Positions 10,129 through 18,762 of a stretch of DNA of 64,000 nt are shown one piece after another. Both the position numbers and the translations under genes were made by a program. Source of the DNA: Candidatus Melainabacteria bacterium (GTDB taxonomy: Bacteria; Cyanobacteriota; Vampirovibrionia; Obscuribacterales; Obscuribacteraceae); NCBI GenBank assembly GCA_016699165.1, contig CP064963.1, positions 1,302,001 through 1,366,000 on the forward strand, given 5' to 3'. The notes under the pieces are model-generated. The model searched no databases. It was not told where the DNA came from and saw nothing but the letters and a program-made list of their open reading frames with translations. The stretch's first letter is position 1; every line of letters starts with the position of its first letter.

Positions 10129-11732
10129 GCGATCGCAAAGATACTTCCAGATCTTTCAAAACTTCCAAGTCATTCGAACCATTCTCTGAGATTCCCGTCA
10201 CTTTTGTCGATGAAGCAAAACTAAGTGAGTATCAGCTCAATCTATTAAAGCAACTTACAATAGTTGGTCCCCTAAAAGTTCCTAGACGATGCAATTTCTA
10301 TCAAGCCATAGAAGAGAGAGCAGTTATCCTGGGTCTTTCGCTCACACATGAAGAAATTTATTCATTAGCGAAAATTTTAAATAGAAATCCTATTTTGGCT
10401 TCAGGAAAAACGACCTCTGCCAGTTCAAATAACGATGAAAATGATCCAAGTACTTGGACCGGTCCAAGGGAAGATTTTTTCAATCAGATCAAAACTATGT
10501 TTCCTGACAGTGCATTTGCAAATCCAGAGATTTTAAAATCCAATGTTGACTTTATAACAGAACTTAATAGCAAACTTCTCCGAGTGAGTTCTCAAGATCG
10601 ACGAAGAATACTCGAATGGCTTAGGAACAACTCAACGCGACCTGGTATTCAATCAAAACTCAGAATCGAAGTGAGCGATCAACACTATTCGTTGAGTTAT
10701 TACAACAAAGCTGGACAACAAGAATTTATCGGAAATAGACGTCAACAATATAGCGATGTAGCAGTACTCAATGCAGCGCCTAGATCAGCTCAAAAAAATC
10801 TCGAGCGGGTAAGGCAAGATCTACAGGACATGCCTGTTACAGCAAATGATTTTACCCGAGCAAGTTTATTCAGAAATTTAATTCGAGCAATAGCTTCCGC
10901 TCAAAGTGGAATTAGTATCAATTGGCGAGAAGCTAAAATTGGTGACGAGTCCTTGCAAGAAATCCTAGACTCTAAAAGTATGGACTTAACAATCGAAGGC
11001 ATAGAAGGTGATGAAAAGCTTGCCTTGACAACAAGAGATTCTCCGGCTAGAGCACTTTTTGTCATGTATGCAAAAGAAATAGGAAGCGGTCAAGTTTTAA
11101 ATCAAACAAAATTCAGAGGAGCACATCTGGCGGAAGGATTGAGAATGGCTATGCTTGATATTAAAGCTCAAACGACCTTAATCCATTTAAAACATATCGC
11201 CACTTCTTTAAAAACGACAGCTAATGTCGAAACTTTTAATGAACTTTTAAGTGGTATCAATCAGAGTTTGGCACAAATGACTACTCCCCTTGGCATAGTC
11301 GTTTCAGACGGTCAAGTACGACTTTTGCGAAATGGGCTCGAAATTCAAAACATGAATGTACAGTTGGACATCAGCAGCACAACCCAGAATAAATCTCTTG
11401 AAGCAAACCGACTACAAAATATTCTTTCTAATCCAGAAAAAATTAGAATGCTGAGAAAAGCGACAGAGACACTGGCAACTGCTAAAACACCGCTTGAAAA
11501 GCTACATGCAGCCGCTATCTATTTGCAGGAAGGAATGGAAAAGACCTCATTTTCTAAGGACGGCAAAAACTATACTTTCAATTTTCAAACCACTAAAGTG
11601 GATGGAGATCTGAAAAATGTGGAAATAAGCATAATAGAAGCTGAAAGTCTTACATCTGCAGTATTGGCGAAAGGCCTAATATCAATTAGGGGAAAGAATG
11701 TCAGAGTCATTGAATCCGCAACAGCCCCCTGA
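10125..11732 (+). CDS. Companion protein of the giant repeat protein, unknown function (535 aa)
   Basis: Starts with ATG inside the stop of the preceding giant gene (ATGA), so the two are very probably translationally coupled. Residues about 35-85 carry the same module seen twice in the giant protein: GPLKVPRRCNFYQAIEER followed by LGLSLTHEEIYSLAKILN. Here the usual GGS is replaced by RCN, which supplies what looks like the protein's only cysteine. The remainder is predicted mostly helical, with repeat-like segments such as the INQSLAQM stretch near residue 380. There is no signal peptide, membrane segment or recognisable catalytic motif. Its first 100 residues could be read as the tail of the same modular system split into a separate chain. 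Function not known. Confidence 0.85.
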   Translation: MSDRKDTSRSFKTSKSFEPFSEIPVTFVDEAKLSEYQLNLLKQLTIVGPLKVPRRCNFYQAIEERAVILGLSLTHEEIYSLAKILNRNPILASGKTTSASSNNDENDPSTWTGPREDFFNQIKTMFPDSAFANPEILKSNVDFITELNSKLLRVSSQDRRRILEWLRNNSTRPGIQSKLRIEVSDQHYSLSYYNKAGQQEFIGNRRQQYSDVAVLNAAPRSAQKNLERVRQDLQDMPVTANDFTRASLFRNLIRAIASAQSGISINWREAKIGDESLQEILDSKSMDLTIEGIEGDEKLALTTRDSPARALFVMYAKEIGSGQVLNQTKFRGAHLAEGLRMAMLDIKAQTTLIHLKHIATSLKTTANVETFNELLSGINQSLAQMTTPLGIVVSDGQVRLLRNGLEIQNMNVQLDISSTTQNKSLEANRLQNILSNPEKIRMLRKATETLATAKTPLEKLHAAAIYLQEGMEKTSFSKDGKNYTFNFQTTKVDGDLKNVEISIIEAESLTSAVLAKGLISIRGKNVRVIESATAP

Positions 11733-14700
11733 AGACGATTGGACGCAAATTTTATATAAAATCGACTGGAAAATTGTCGACCTCACCCTGCATGCAAAGA
11801 GTGAAGCAGGAGAAGAAATTTCGGTCAGTTTGCCTACAATGGCGGACGTTGTAGAAAAACCAATTCGGTTACCTGACAACACTTCTATTTATAAAGACTT
11901 GGAAGATCGTCTAGTTAAGCGCGTTTTACTGGATGGAAGTACCGTTAATTACATCTATGAAGGAATTGCCAAATTACCTAGCAAAATCACCCTTCAACAT
12001 TTTAGTGGCTCTGATGAAGTTGAACATTCTGCTTATTCACTAAAAGATGGGGAACTAAATTACAGTTTTGTTGGAAGCATTTATGAAGCAAACATTTTTC
12101 ACCATAAAGCAATAAAAGGTCTGCTTGCAGCAGATTTAGAGGTTTACACAACTAGCGGTCGTCCTTCAGGCGTAATCTGTAGGGATGGAGCAGAATTTGA
12201 ATTTGGATACATTTCCTCGGCTCGAAAAGACCATCTGCGTGATCTGGTAAGAGTCGAAACCGAAGTAATTGATGACGTCGCCTTTTTTGGAAAATTGAAT
12301 CATCCCAATAATACATTTGCTATTTTACCCAATACTGATGTCGTTAGAATAGGAACAAATGGCGATGAGAATATTCATCTGTCTGTACCCACTGTAGGTG
12401 TCAAAGCCAATTTAAATTTACAGGGACAATATCTTAACTTAACCAACTCTTGCCACTTGCCTATCAATGTTTATAGAAAAGGTAGTAAAAAAATCACCAT
12501 TAACGAAGGAATAGTATTTCCTTTAGAAAGCGGAGATAGGCTTCAATTCTCAGATAAGAAGACGCTCGTCGATGTGCAAAAGAGCGGTGAGAGTTATCTC
12601 TTATCAGGTGGAAAAAAGCCGACGGTGCTCAAAAAAGAAACACCATATGTGGTGACGGAAATGCAGTTCTCGTTAGGCAATCATGGTACCGACTATGAAG
12701 TGACAAATATAGTCGGCGCCAAAGTAGACATTTCACCTGTGATCAATAGTATTTCCGGAGCCACCGGAACGATTTACAATTCTGGCAGCAAGCCGATTCG
12801 GATAGTTAGAGGAAGCGAAACGATTTTGCTTTCCCCAGGAGAGCGAGCAGGAATTGAAAACGACGATCTACTTTCTTACGATATCGAGACTAAATTGAAG
12901 TTCAACCACACTTTCGAAGGTCTAGTATTAGAATTGGTGGCATTCAGAGACAAGACAGCTGGCGTGAAAGTCGAGATTGATGACGTGGAAGCTTACATTC
13001 TTCAAAATTTGATTGGAGACGGTTTTGCAGATAGTAATCTCATCAAGCGTCATGTGAGTAACAACACACTAGAAGCTCTCGGTTTCTTGAGGCTATATGA
13101 AGTGGGAGCCGCGGAAAGCGAAGATTTTGGTTTCTTTGTTCATGAGACAACCAATTTGCAGGTGCAAAAAATTCAGGACAAAATCGTTGAAATCAGATTG
13201 CCCTCACGCGAGCGAACGAGTGGGCCAAACTTTTCAGAATTAGTTATTTCGATTGATTGGTATGAAAGTTACGTTCACCAGATTTCTATCGCTGGAAAGA
13301 AGGGTTATAGAGATGTTTTAAAACACCTTATAGCGGGGCGTCGACAAGCTAAAATCAAACGATGGGACGAGATTGAAATTGCGTCAGATCACACTTTGCC
13401 ATATGTTCCAGAAGATTATATTTTGCTTGCAAAATGTATTAAGCATCCGTCTCAATTTAAAAATTTAGACATTCCAGTTGCCTGGTCAGACAATCCAGAT
13501 GAAGTAGCATTAGAAGCATTGCCTGACGGCAAAGTTATTTATGCTTTGATGCATGCAGATAAAGCTGAATATTTTAAGTGTATTTTTGGTGACGCAACCA
13601 AATACATTTTTTCACTCACAGATTTGGGCGATAAAAAAATCAGAGAGCACATTTTCTCACCCGACAACCCCAATAACACAGGCGATTTATGGATCCACCT
13701 CAAGGAAAGAACATCTTTCAGTGATACTAAATCTAGTATTGCAGTGGATGATCCAGTGCTATTGAAAAGCATTAATATCGATATTTCTAGATTCGGTTTG
13801 ATTATAAGAAAGCAGGAAGACGGCAGCCTCGCTCGTGCTTTAATTATCCATCCTCCTTTTACTACCAGTCAACCAAGAGCGAGACACTCTATCAGTTTTG
13901 GTCAACGCTCAAGTGCCGGCTCCGACAAGAATTCTGAGATACTGATTGGAAATGCTTGCCCGATGCTTTTTCAAATTATTTACGACAAAGACGGACCGAG
14001 TCTCATTGCTGAATCAAATCTATTGTTGAGCTCCATAGGAATTCTAAGGTCCGGAGTGAATCTCAATTTCAACAATTCTCTCGAATTACAAAACGATGAC
14101 AAAATAGTAGTTTCTAGTAAAACCGCTTCAGAAAGATGTATTTATAAACAATTGTTCCAGGTGGAAATCAAGCCTGAAGCAGTGTATCTTTTGCATTTAT
14201 CTAGCTCGATCAAACTGCACTCGATGACGAAGTACGCTAGTTCATTCAATTATCAATTAACTGAATTTAGAACTTCAGCCATCAAAAAAGAGAAAGTGCA
14301 AGGTCAGCTGAGCGTTGAATCTTTAATATTTGGTAGATGGGCAAATACAAATAACAAAAGCAGCTCAACGAATAATTTAAATTTCAGCCCATTTCCTAAA
14401 GACAACCCCGCCCTGAGTCAAGCAGAGTTCATCTGGGTTGAAGATCCTGAACCCTTTCGAATTGATTATTACAGCTTGATTCATCACACAATTGTCAACG
14501 ATGAGCGCGAAGTGAGGGTATTGCCTCCAAAAGAAGGCATGGTTGATATCAGTATTATTGCCGGTACAGAAAAGATCGCGTTTTTGAGAACGACAGAAAC
14601 AGAATCTGGCTATATGGAATACTGGCTCACAAATCCATATGGCAGCAATGATTTACTGTTTCTACCCAACGGCGCAAGCAGAGCAACTATTGTGGAAGGA

Positions 14701-16410
14701 GGACCCGAAATCGAATTAAAACGCGGCGACACTTTCTTTATAAACAATCATGCTTTCACACTTGCAAGCGTAGATGAGTTTGAAAATTTTGAATTCTTTG
14801 GTGCACGACTTGATTCACCAAATAACTCAAACGAATCTGCATCCGACTCACACGACTCGAGCAACAAATTCAATCTTAGTATCACCGATTTGCCGCTGAC
14901 ATCAATTGAAGCTGATGGATATGTCTTGCCACTAAATGAGTTGAATGAATTATTGAATGAGGTGCCGGAGGAAATTTTTTCCAATGTAGAACTTCGAATG
15001 CATGCCGGTGAGGTAGTGGTTTTCAGCCGAATACCGCTTGCAAATGGCGAGAAACGAAATATTTTCTTTGTTGCCGATACCGACACGATTCCTATTGATC
15101 TGCTTGTGATGACCATCATAAGGCATGCACAAGAAGAAAATTTAACCGACATTGTAATGCCGATTTTAGCTTCAGATCATTCAGTCACAAGGTTGTACGA
15201 CACTGTGGTAAGCCATATTGAAGGGGTGAAATTAGCAAATTGCAATATCGAAGTAAGATACTCAATTGCAAACAAAAACACAACCAAAAAGCTTGCTGAT
15301 TTGATAATTAGCCAGGTGAATCTGCAACAACAAGATCTGCTTTATTCAAGAATTAGAGCTACTTTCATCAAACTTATTGAACAATTGAATTTTGAAATAT
15401 CCAATGTTTCGAGAGATATTTTCATTTCTCTTGATACCACAAATTCAATTGCAAATACGATCAAGAGCTTGAGACATAATTGCAATGAAATAGATTTTTC
15501 AATAATTGATCCTTCAAGGCTAGTTGAAGATCTGAATAATATAATGGATATCCTCCGCTTATCCGGTCGCTTCGTGTTTTTGCAAAAAGCTAACAACAAA
15601 GGTAAATTGCAATTATTGTTGAAAGATAGAATTTCCGAAGGTTACTGGAAAGACGCAACAGTCATCAAAATTTCAGAAAATCCCAATTCTGAATTTATCA
15701 TGGAAGAAGAAAAACATTTTGCGATAAAAGAATTTGCGGCAAAATTAAGTGCGAAAAATATTTACGTTCCAGAAGCGTATCTTCATTCCATCAAAACCTC
15801 AATCAAAAATTTGGAAAAGTCAGGTATGCCTGCTTACGTTATAGAAGAACTTCTCAGTGAAGCGATTGAAAAAGAAAATGTACGCCATTTGTTGAATATC
15901 AATTTCAAAAATAACTTAATAAGTATCAAAAATAGAATTCCGACTTCCAAACCAGCACTAACTGTTTTCACTGTCGATACAGGACTTACGGGCATCGCAG
16001 ATGTCGAAGAAATTCGCAAGTCAGATGTATTACCCAAGAAATCTGAAACCTCAACAGGTGCAGGTAGCGACGTAGCCAAACGGATGAAAGATTTCTTGGC
16101 TGCGGAAAATGCAAAGCGAATTGAAGAGCGTATCAAAATCGAAACTGAGAACGGCACCAAAGAGGGAACGATTCTTTTGCGACAATCCAATTTCAATGTT
16201 GCGATAGTTAAGTTAGATCAACCATGGCAAAGAGAACCAGCCGATTTTCAATTGCCTAGTTGGAAACAGTATAGTGAGCTGCCAACATTTCATTACGCTG
16301 GCAGGTCGTATCGATATGCTGCAAATGGAACAGTTTTCACAGCTATAAAAGGAAAAATTGAAATTGCAAATGACTTACACGCGCACAAAGAAGATTCAGT
16401 GAAAGAATAG
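11698..16410 (+). CDS. 1570-residue protein with several degenerate FHA-like beta modules
   Basis: Overlaps the preceding gene by 35 nt and starts at an ATG preceded by a good Shine-Dalgarno (AGGGGA, about 7 nt upstream), which fixes the start. At least four beta-rich segments have the layout of an FHA fold: residues about 200-288 (VRIGTNGDENIHLS ... LESGDRLQF), 315-405 (FSLGNHGTDYEV ... LLSPGERAGIENDDLL), 725-805 (FGQRSSAGSDKNSEILIG ... LELQNDDKIVV) and 935-1030 (ending IELKRGDTFFI). None keeps the classical GR, SxxH and NG residues together, so phosphothreonine binding is doubtful. The last 500 residues are more helical and charged. Unlike the giant proteins it has several cysteines. There is no signal peptide or membrane span. 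It ends 10 bp from the facing EF-hand gene. Role unknown; a structural partner of the giant proteins is the simplest guess. Confidence 0.85.
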   Translation: MSESLNPQQPPEDDWTQILYKIDWKIVDLTLHAKSEAGEEISVSLPTMADVVEKPIRLPDNTSIYKDLEDRLVKRVLLDGSTVNYIYEGIAKLPSKITLQHFSGSDEVEHSAYSLKDGELNYSFVGSIYEANIFHHKAIKGLLAADLEVYTTSGRPSGVICRDGAEFEFGYISSARKDHLRDLVRVETEVIDDVAFFGKLNHPNNTFAILPNTDVVRIGTNGDENIHLSVPTVGVKANLNLQGQYLNLTNSCHLPINVYRKGSKKITINEGIVFPLESGDRLQFSDKKTLVDVQKSGESYLLSGGKKPTVLKKETPYVVTEMQFSLGNHGTDYEVTNIVGAKVDISPVINSISGATGTIYNSGSKPIRIVRGSETILLSPGERAGIENDDLLSYDIETKLKFNHTFEGLVLELVAFRDKTAGVKVEIDDVEAYILQNLIGDGFADSNLIKRHVSNNTLEALGFLRLYEVGAAESEDFGFFVHETTNLQVQKIQDKIVEIRLPSRERTSGPNFSELVISIDWYESYVHQISIAGKKGYRDVLKHLIAGRRQAKIKRWDEIEIASDHTLPYVPEDYILLAKCIKHPSQFKNLDIPVAWSDNPDEVALEALPDGKVIYALMHADKAEYFKCIFGDATKYIFSLTDLGDKKIREHIFSPDNPNNTGDLWIHLKERTSFSDTKSSIAVDDPVLLKSINIDISRFGLIIRKQEDGSLARALIIHPPFTTSQPRARHSISFGQRSSAGSDKNSEILIGNACPMLFQIIYDKDGPSLIAESNLLLSSIGILRSGVNLNFNNSLELQNDDKIVVSSKTASERCIYKQLFQVEIKPEAVYLLHLSSSIKLHSMTKYASSFNYQLTEFRTSAIKKEKVQGQLSVESLIFGRWANTNNKSSSTNNLNFSPFPKDNPALSQAEFIWVEDPEPFRIDYYSLIHHTIVNDEREVRVLPPKEGMVDISIIAGTEKIAFLRTTETESGYMEYWLTNPYGSNDLLFLPNGASRATIVEGGPEIELKRGDTFFINNHAFTLASVDEFENFEFFGARLDSPNNSNESASDSHDSSNKFNLSITDLPLTSIEADGYVLPLNELNELLNEVPEEIFSNVELRMHAGEVVVFSRIPLANGEKRNIFFVADTDTIPIDLLVMTIIRHAQEENLTDIVMPILASDHSVTRLYDTVVSHIEGVKLANCNIEVRYSIANKNTTKKLADLIISQVNLQQQDLLYSRIRATFIKLIEQLNFEISNVSRDIFISLDTTNSIANTIKSLRHNCNEIDFSIIDPSRLVEDLNNIMDILRLSGRFVFLQKANNKGKLQLLLKDRISEGYWKDATVIKISENPNSEFIMEEEKHFAIKEFAAKLSAKNIYVPEAYLHSIKTSIKNLEKSGMPAYVIEELLSEAIEKENVRHLLNINFKNNLISIKNRIPTSKPALTVFTVDTGLTGIADVEEIRKSDVLPKKSETSTGAGSDVAKRMKDFLAAENAKRIEERIKIETENGTKEGTILLRQSNFNVAIVKLDQPWQREPADFQLPSWKQYSELPTFHYAGRSYRYAANGTVFTAIKGKIEIANDLHAHKEDSVKE

Positions 16411-16420
16411 GCAGGAACAG

Positions 16421-16792
16421 CTAAAATCTATTGAGAATCAATCTAAAATACATATCGATGTCTAAGCGAGAAATGCCGTTTACCATCTCAGCCACACCCT
16501 CGTCTTCGCAATCAGATATTTCTTCCTGGTGGGTCAGTAAAAACATTATGTAGGATTTTTCTTTCATCGAAGTGCCTGAATCATCCAATGCAGCGTAAAG
16601 CTCCGAAGTTTCTATAAAGCCATTACCATTGGTGTCAAGTTTGTCAAAAGCTTCATATGCGTATGCTCTAATTGCTTCTATATTTTGCTGGACTATATTT
16701 GGTTTCTTTTCAACAGACTGAATAGAATCTGATTGAGAAAACAACCATGCATTAGCAAAATCATCGTCGTCCAAATTTTGAGAATGGCTCAC
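16421..16792 (-). CDS. Small single EF-hand calcium-binding protein
   Basis: About 123 residues. A canonical 12-residue EF-hand loop, DTNGNGFIETSE, carries D, N, N and the final E in the expected positions, flanked by helices (YEAFDKL before, LYAALDD after). The acidic SDCEDEG segment further on could be the remnant of a second loop but lacks the pattern. I chose the GTG at 16792 because GGAG sits 7 nt upstream; the in-frame GTG at 16807 has no ribosome-binding site. No signal peptide, so it is probably cytoplasmic. It is the last gene of the - strand giant-protein set, which points to a calcium-responsive accessory role there (inference). Confidence 0.75.
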   Translation of the reverse strand: MSHSQNLDDDDFANAWLFSQSDSIQSVEKKPNIVQQNIEAIRAYAYEAFDKLDTNGNGFIETSELYAALDDSGTSMKEKSYIMFLLTHQEEISDCEDEGVAEMVNGISRLDIDMYFRLILNRF

Positions 16793-16854
16793 GTTAAATC
16801 TCCGCACGGGCGATATACTGCTTGCATAAGATTATCCCATATTTCAATGCCAGA

Positions 16855-18216
16855 TCATTCCAGACTCTGTAAATACCTGTCGATTACAGAGCGCGAGTTG
16901 GGAAAAATCTCCAAAAGAATATCTGGGCCATGAGCAAAATTTGTGTCGTCAGTCAACAATATCGATACGATTTCGCTAAATACTGCAGCTCGGGCAACTT
17001 CGCCATTTTCTTGCTTGGCGATTCGTTTCAAAATGGAAGGAATTTTTTCGACGTCTCGACTAATGAGATTCCCAAGGGACTCAGGCTTGACATCGTCCCC
17101 GTATTTTCGAAGAACTTTAGGTATTTCGACTAAATCATGTTCGTAAACTCTTTTCAAGCGTTCTTGCATTTCATATGACAAATCCAGGAGTTGAATAGCT
17201 TCGTGAACAAACCTAGTCAATATCTCATTGGGGTTACCTAAATGAACCATTTCTCCTTGGGGATTCAAACAGAATTCGTTTAGTGTAAATTGTCGAGATT
17301 TGGTATCCACCCATGAAGGTCCATCCATCATATCGGAATCGCGGTCGTATCCTTGTGGTCGTTTATGTAGATCTTTGGGCTTGACACCATCTCGCGGAGA
17401 ACCGTTTAGTTTGACCGTTCTGATTTCTTTGAATAACTTGGCTCTCAATCCTTTTGGAATTTCTTCAAGAGCTCTGTTTACGCTACTTTCGAAATAATCA
17501 GAAGCACCTTGCACCACTAAAGTAAAACCATCTTTGTTATCCTTGATCTTTGGAAAATATCTCGTCACTTGCGAAAAGCCATTGCCGTATCGCGGAATCA
17601 CAGGACGCAGATCTTCATCGATTCCAAGACGTGCACCTTCGACAAACTCAATCATGCCATTGTTTAAATTAAGAAATCCAAGACCCTGACTGCGTCTTGA
17701 ATTAACAGGCGACAATACATGTTCTCTCAATTCAAACTCGAAACCAACAGGCAAACGAAATGGATCCTCAACAGTCCCAAGAACTTTCCCGGCTGCATTT
17801 CTCCACAGTAGAAACTCTTTTCGATTAACATCGACATAAATCAACCTTTGAGTGGAATTACCGAGCAAAGCATCGGTTGGATCAATTAAGAAAGTCTGTT
17901 TTGCAGCATCTTCTGGAGAAAGAGTGGAATCGACACATCGATAAAATCGCACTTTCTCTTCTGGAAGGGCAGTTTCAATGTCATCAACTAATTCAGAGTT
18001 CCACGCGTATGAACTAGCAACCGGCATCATGCTTCGCACAGAACTATCACCCATTCTGTAATGGATAACTTCTTGGTTACGAACAATGACGGCAATTTCT
18101 TCTCGCGAAAATATTGTAGTGCCGTTAAATCCTTCAAACGCATTGAAATTTCGCTCTTCGAACCAATTCTCATCGCGCGGAATTATTTCACTCTCATCAA
18201 ACAATTTAACGACCAT
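16855..18216 (-). CDS. Putative degenerate zinc-metallopeptidase-like protein
   Basis: 453 residues, overlapping the upstream gene by 11 nt. The C-terminal 220 residues follow the layout of lethal-factor-like (M34/ATLF) zinc peptidases: an amphipathic helix (SVNRALEEIPKGLR), a variable stretch, a strand before the catalytic helix (QFTLNEFCL), a helix with RFVHEAIQLLD where HExxH would be expected, then a downstream helix with FSEIVSILL and a terminal IFPNSRSVIDRYL. The second histidine of HExxH is replaced by Q, so the zinc site is probably lost or altered. The N-terminal half is beta-rich and unrecognised. AGGAG directly abuts the ATG, an unusually short spacing, so coupling to the preceding gene is likely. 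Family assignment is a pattern judgement and tentative; the gene itself is secure. Confidence 0.8.
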   Translation of the reverse strand: MVVKLFDESEIIPRDENWFEERNFNAFEGFNGTTIFSREEIAVIVRNQEVIHYRMGDSSVRSMMPVASSYAWNSELVDDIETALPEEKVRFYRCVDSTLSPEDAAKQTFLIDPTDALLGNSTQRLIYVDVNRKEFLLWRNAAGKVLGTVEDPFRLPVGFEFELREHVLSPVNSRRSQGLGFLNLNNGMIEFVEGARLGIDEDLRPVIPRYGNGFSQVTRYFPKIKDNKDGFTLVVQGASDYFESSVNRALEEIPKGLRAKLFKEIRTVKLNGSPRDGVKPKDLHKRPQGYDRDSDMMDGPSWVDTKSRQFTLNEFCLNPQGEMVHLGNPNEILTRFVHEAIQLLDLSYEMQERLKRVYEHDLVEIPKVLRKYGDDVKPESLGNLISRDVEKIPSILKRIAKQENGEVARAAVFSEIVSILLTDDTNFAHGPDILLEIFPNSRSVIDRYLQSLE

Positions 18217-18757
18217 CTCCTATTCGGGGAGCAACTCGAATATTGCTAGGAAGTACCGCAACGTCTTCTTTAGCATCTTGTGCCACCATTATAGGTTCAC
18301 GCAATACTTCTTCGATGGCTCTATTAAGTCTTTCACCAAACTTGCGTTCCGCTTCAGTGACCATAACGTTGACTTGAGTCAAACGACCATTGGACCGCAC
18401 TCTGAACTTTCGCAGCGCATCAACGTGTTCTTTAATCAAATCTTCTTCAGTGAATCTGGTCGAATTATCTACAGGAGAACCACTTGCAATATCCGCTTCA
18501 AATTGTCGTAATTTATCAAGACGAAAAACAGGCATGGATACTGACGATATACCATCTGATTCAAGTTTCAATAAAGCATTCGACAAAGTATCAGCGAGTC
18601 TTACTTGTGCATCAGAACTGTCGCCAATTACCATCACAGACTTATATGGGATTGTGTTATCTGAATTTCGTAGTAAACACATTTCTCCAGGACTAAGAGA
18701 AGCGGTATTCTGAATACCAGCAACCTGCTTTAAATCATCGTACAGTTTCTGGCTCAT
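18206..18757 (-). CDS. Unknown 183-residue protein of the giant-protein operon
   Basis: Begins 5 nt after the stop of the 4790-residue gene and overlaps the next gene by 11 nt, so it is almost certainly co-transcribed and coupled. No Shine-Dalgarno precedes its ATG, consistent with re-initiation. The sequence alternates strands and helices (KSVMVIGDSSDAQVRLADTL near residue 40, then long charged helices to residue 160), suggesting a small alpha/beta domain. I recognise no family, signal peptide or membrane span. Its strict packing between the giant gene and the peptidase-like gene suggests a chaperone or adaptor for one of them, which is inference. Confidence 0.8.
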   Translation of the reverse strand: MSQKLYDDLKQVAGIQNTASLSPGEMCLLRNSDNTIPYKSVMVIGDSSDAQVRLADTLSNALLKLESDGISSVSMPVFRLDKLRQFEADIASGSPVDNSTRFTEEDLIKEHVDALRKFRVRSNGRLTQVNVMVTEAERKFGERLNRAIEEVLREPIMVAQDAKEDVAVLPSNIRVAPRIGDGR

Positions 18758-18762
18758 ACAGT

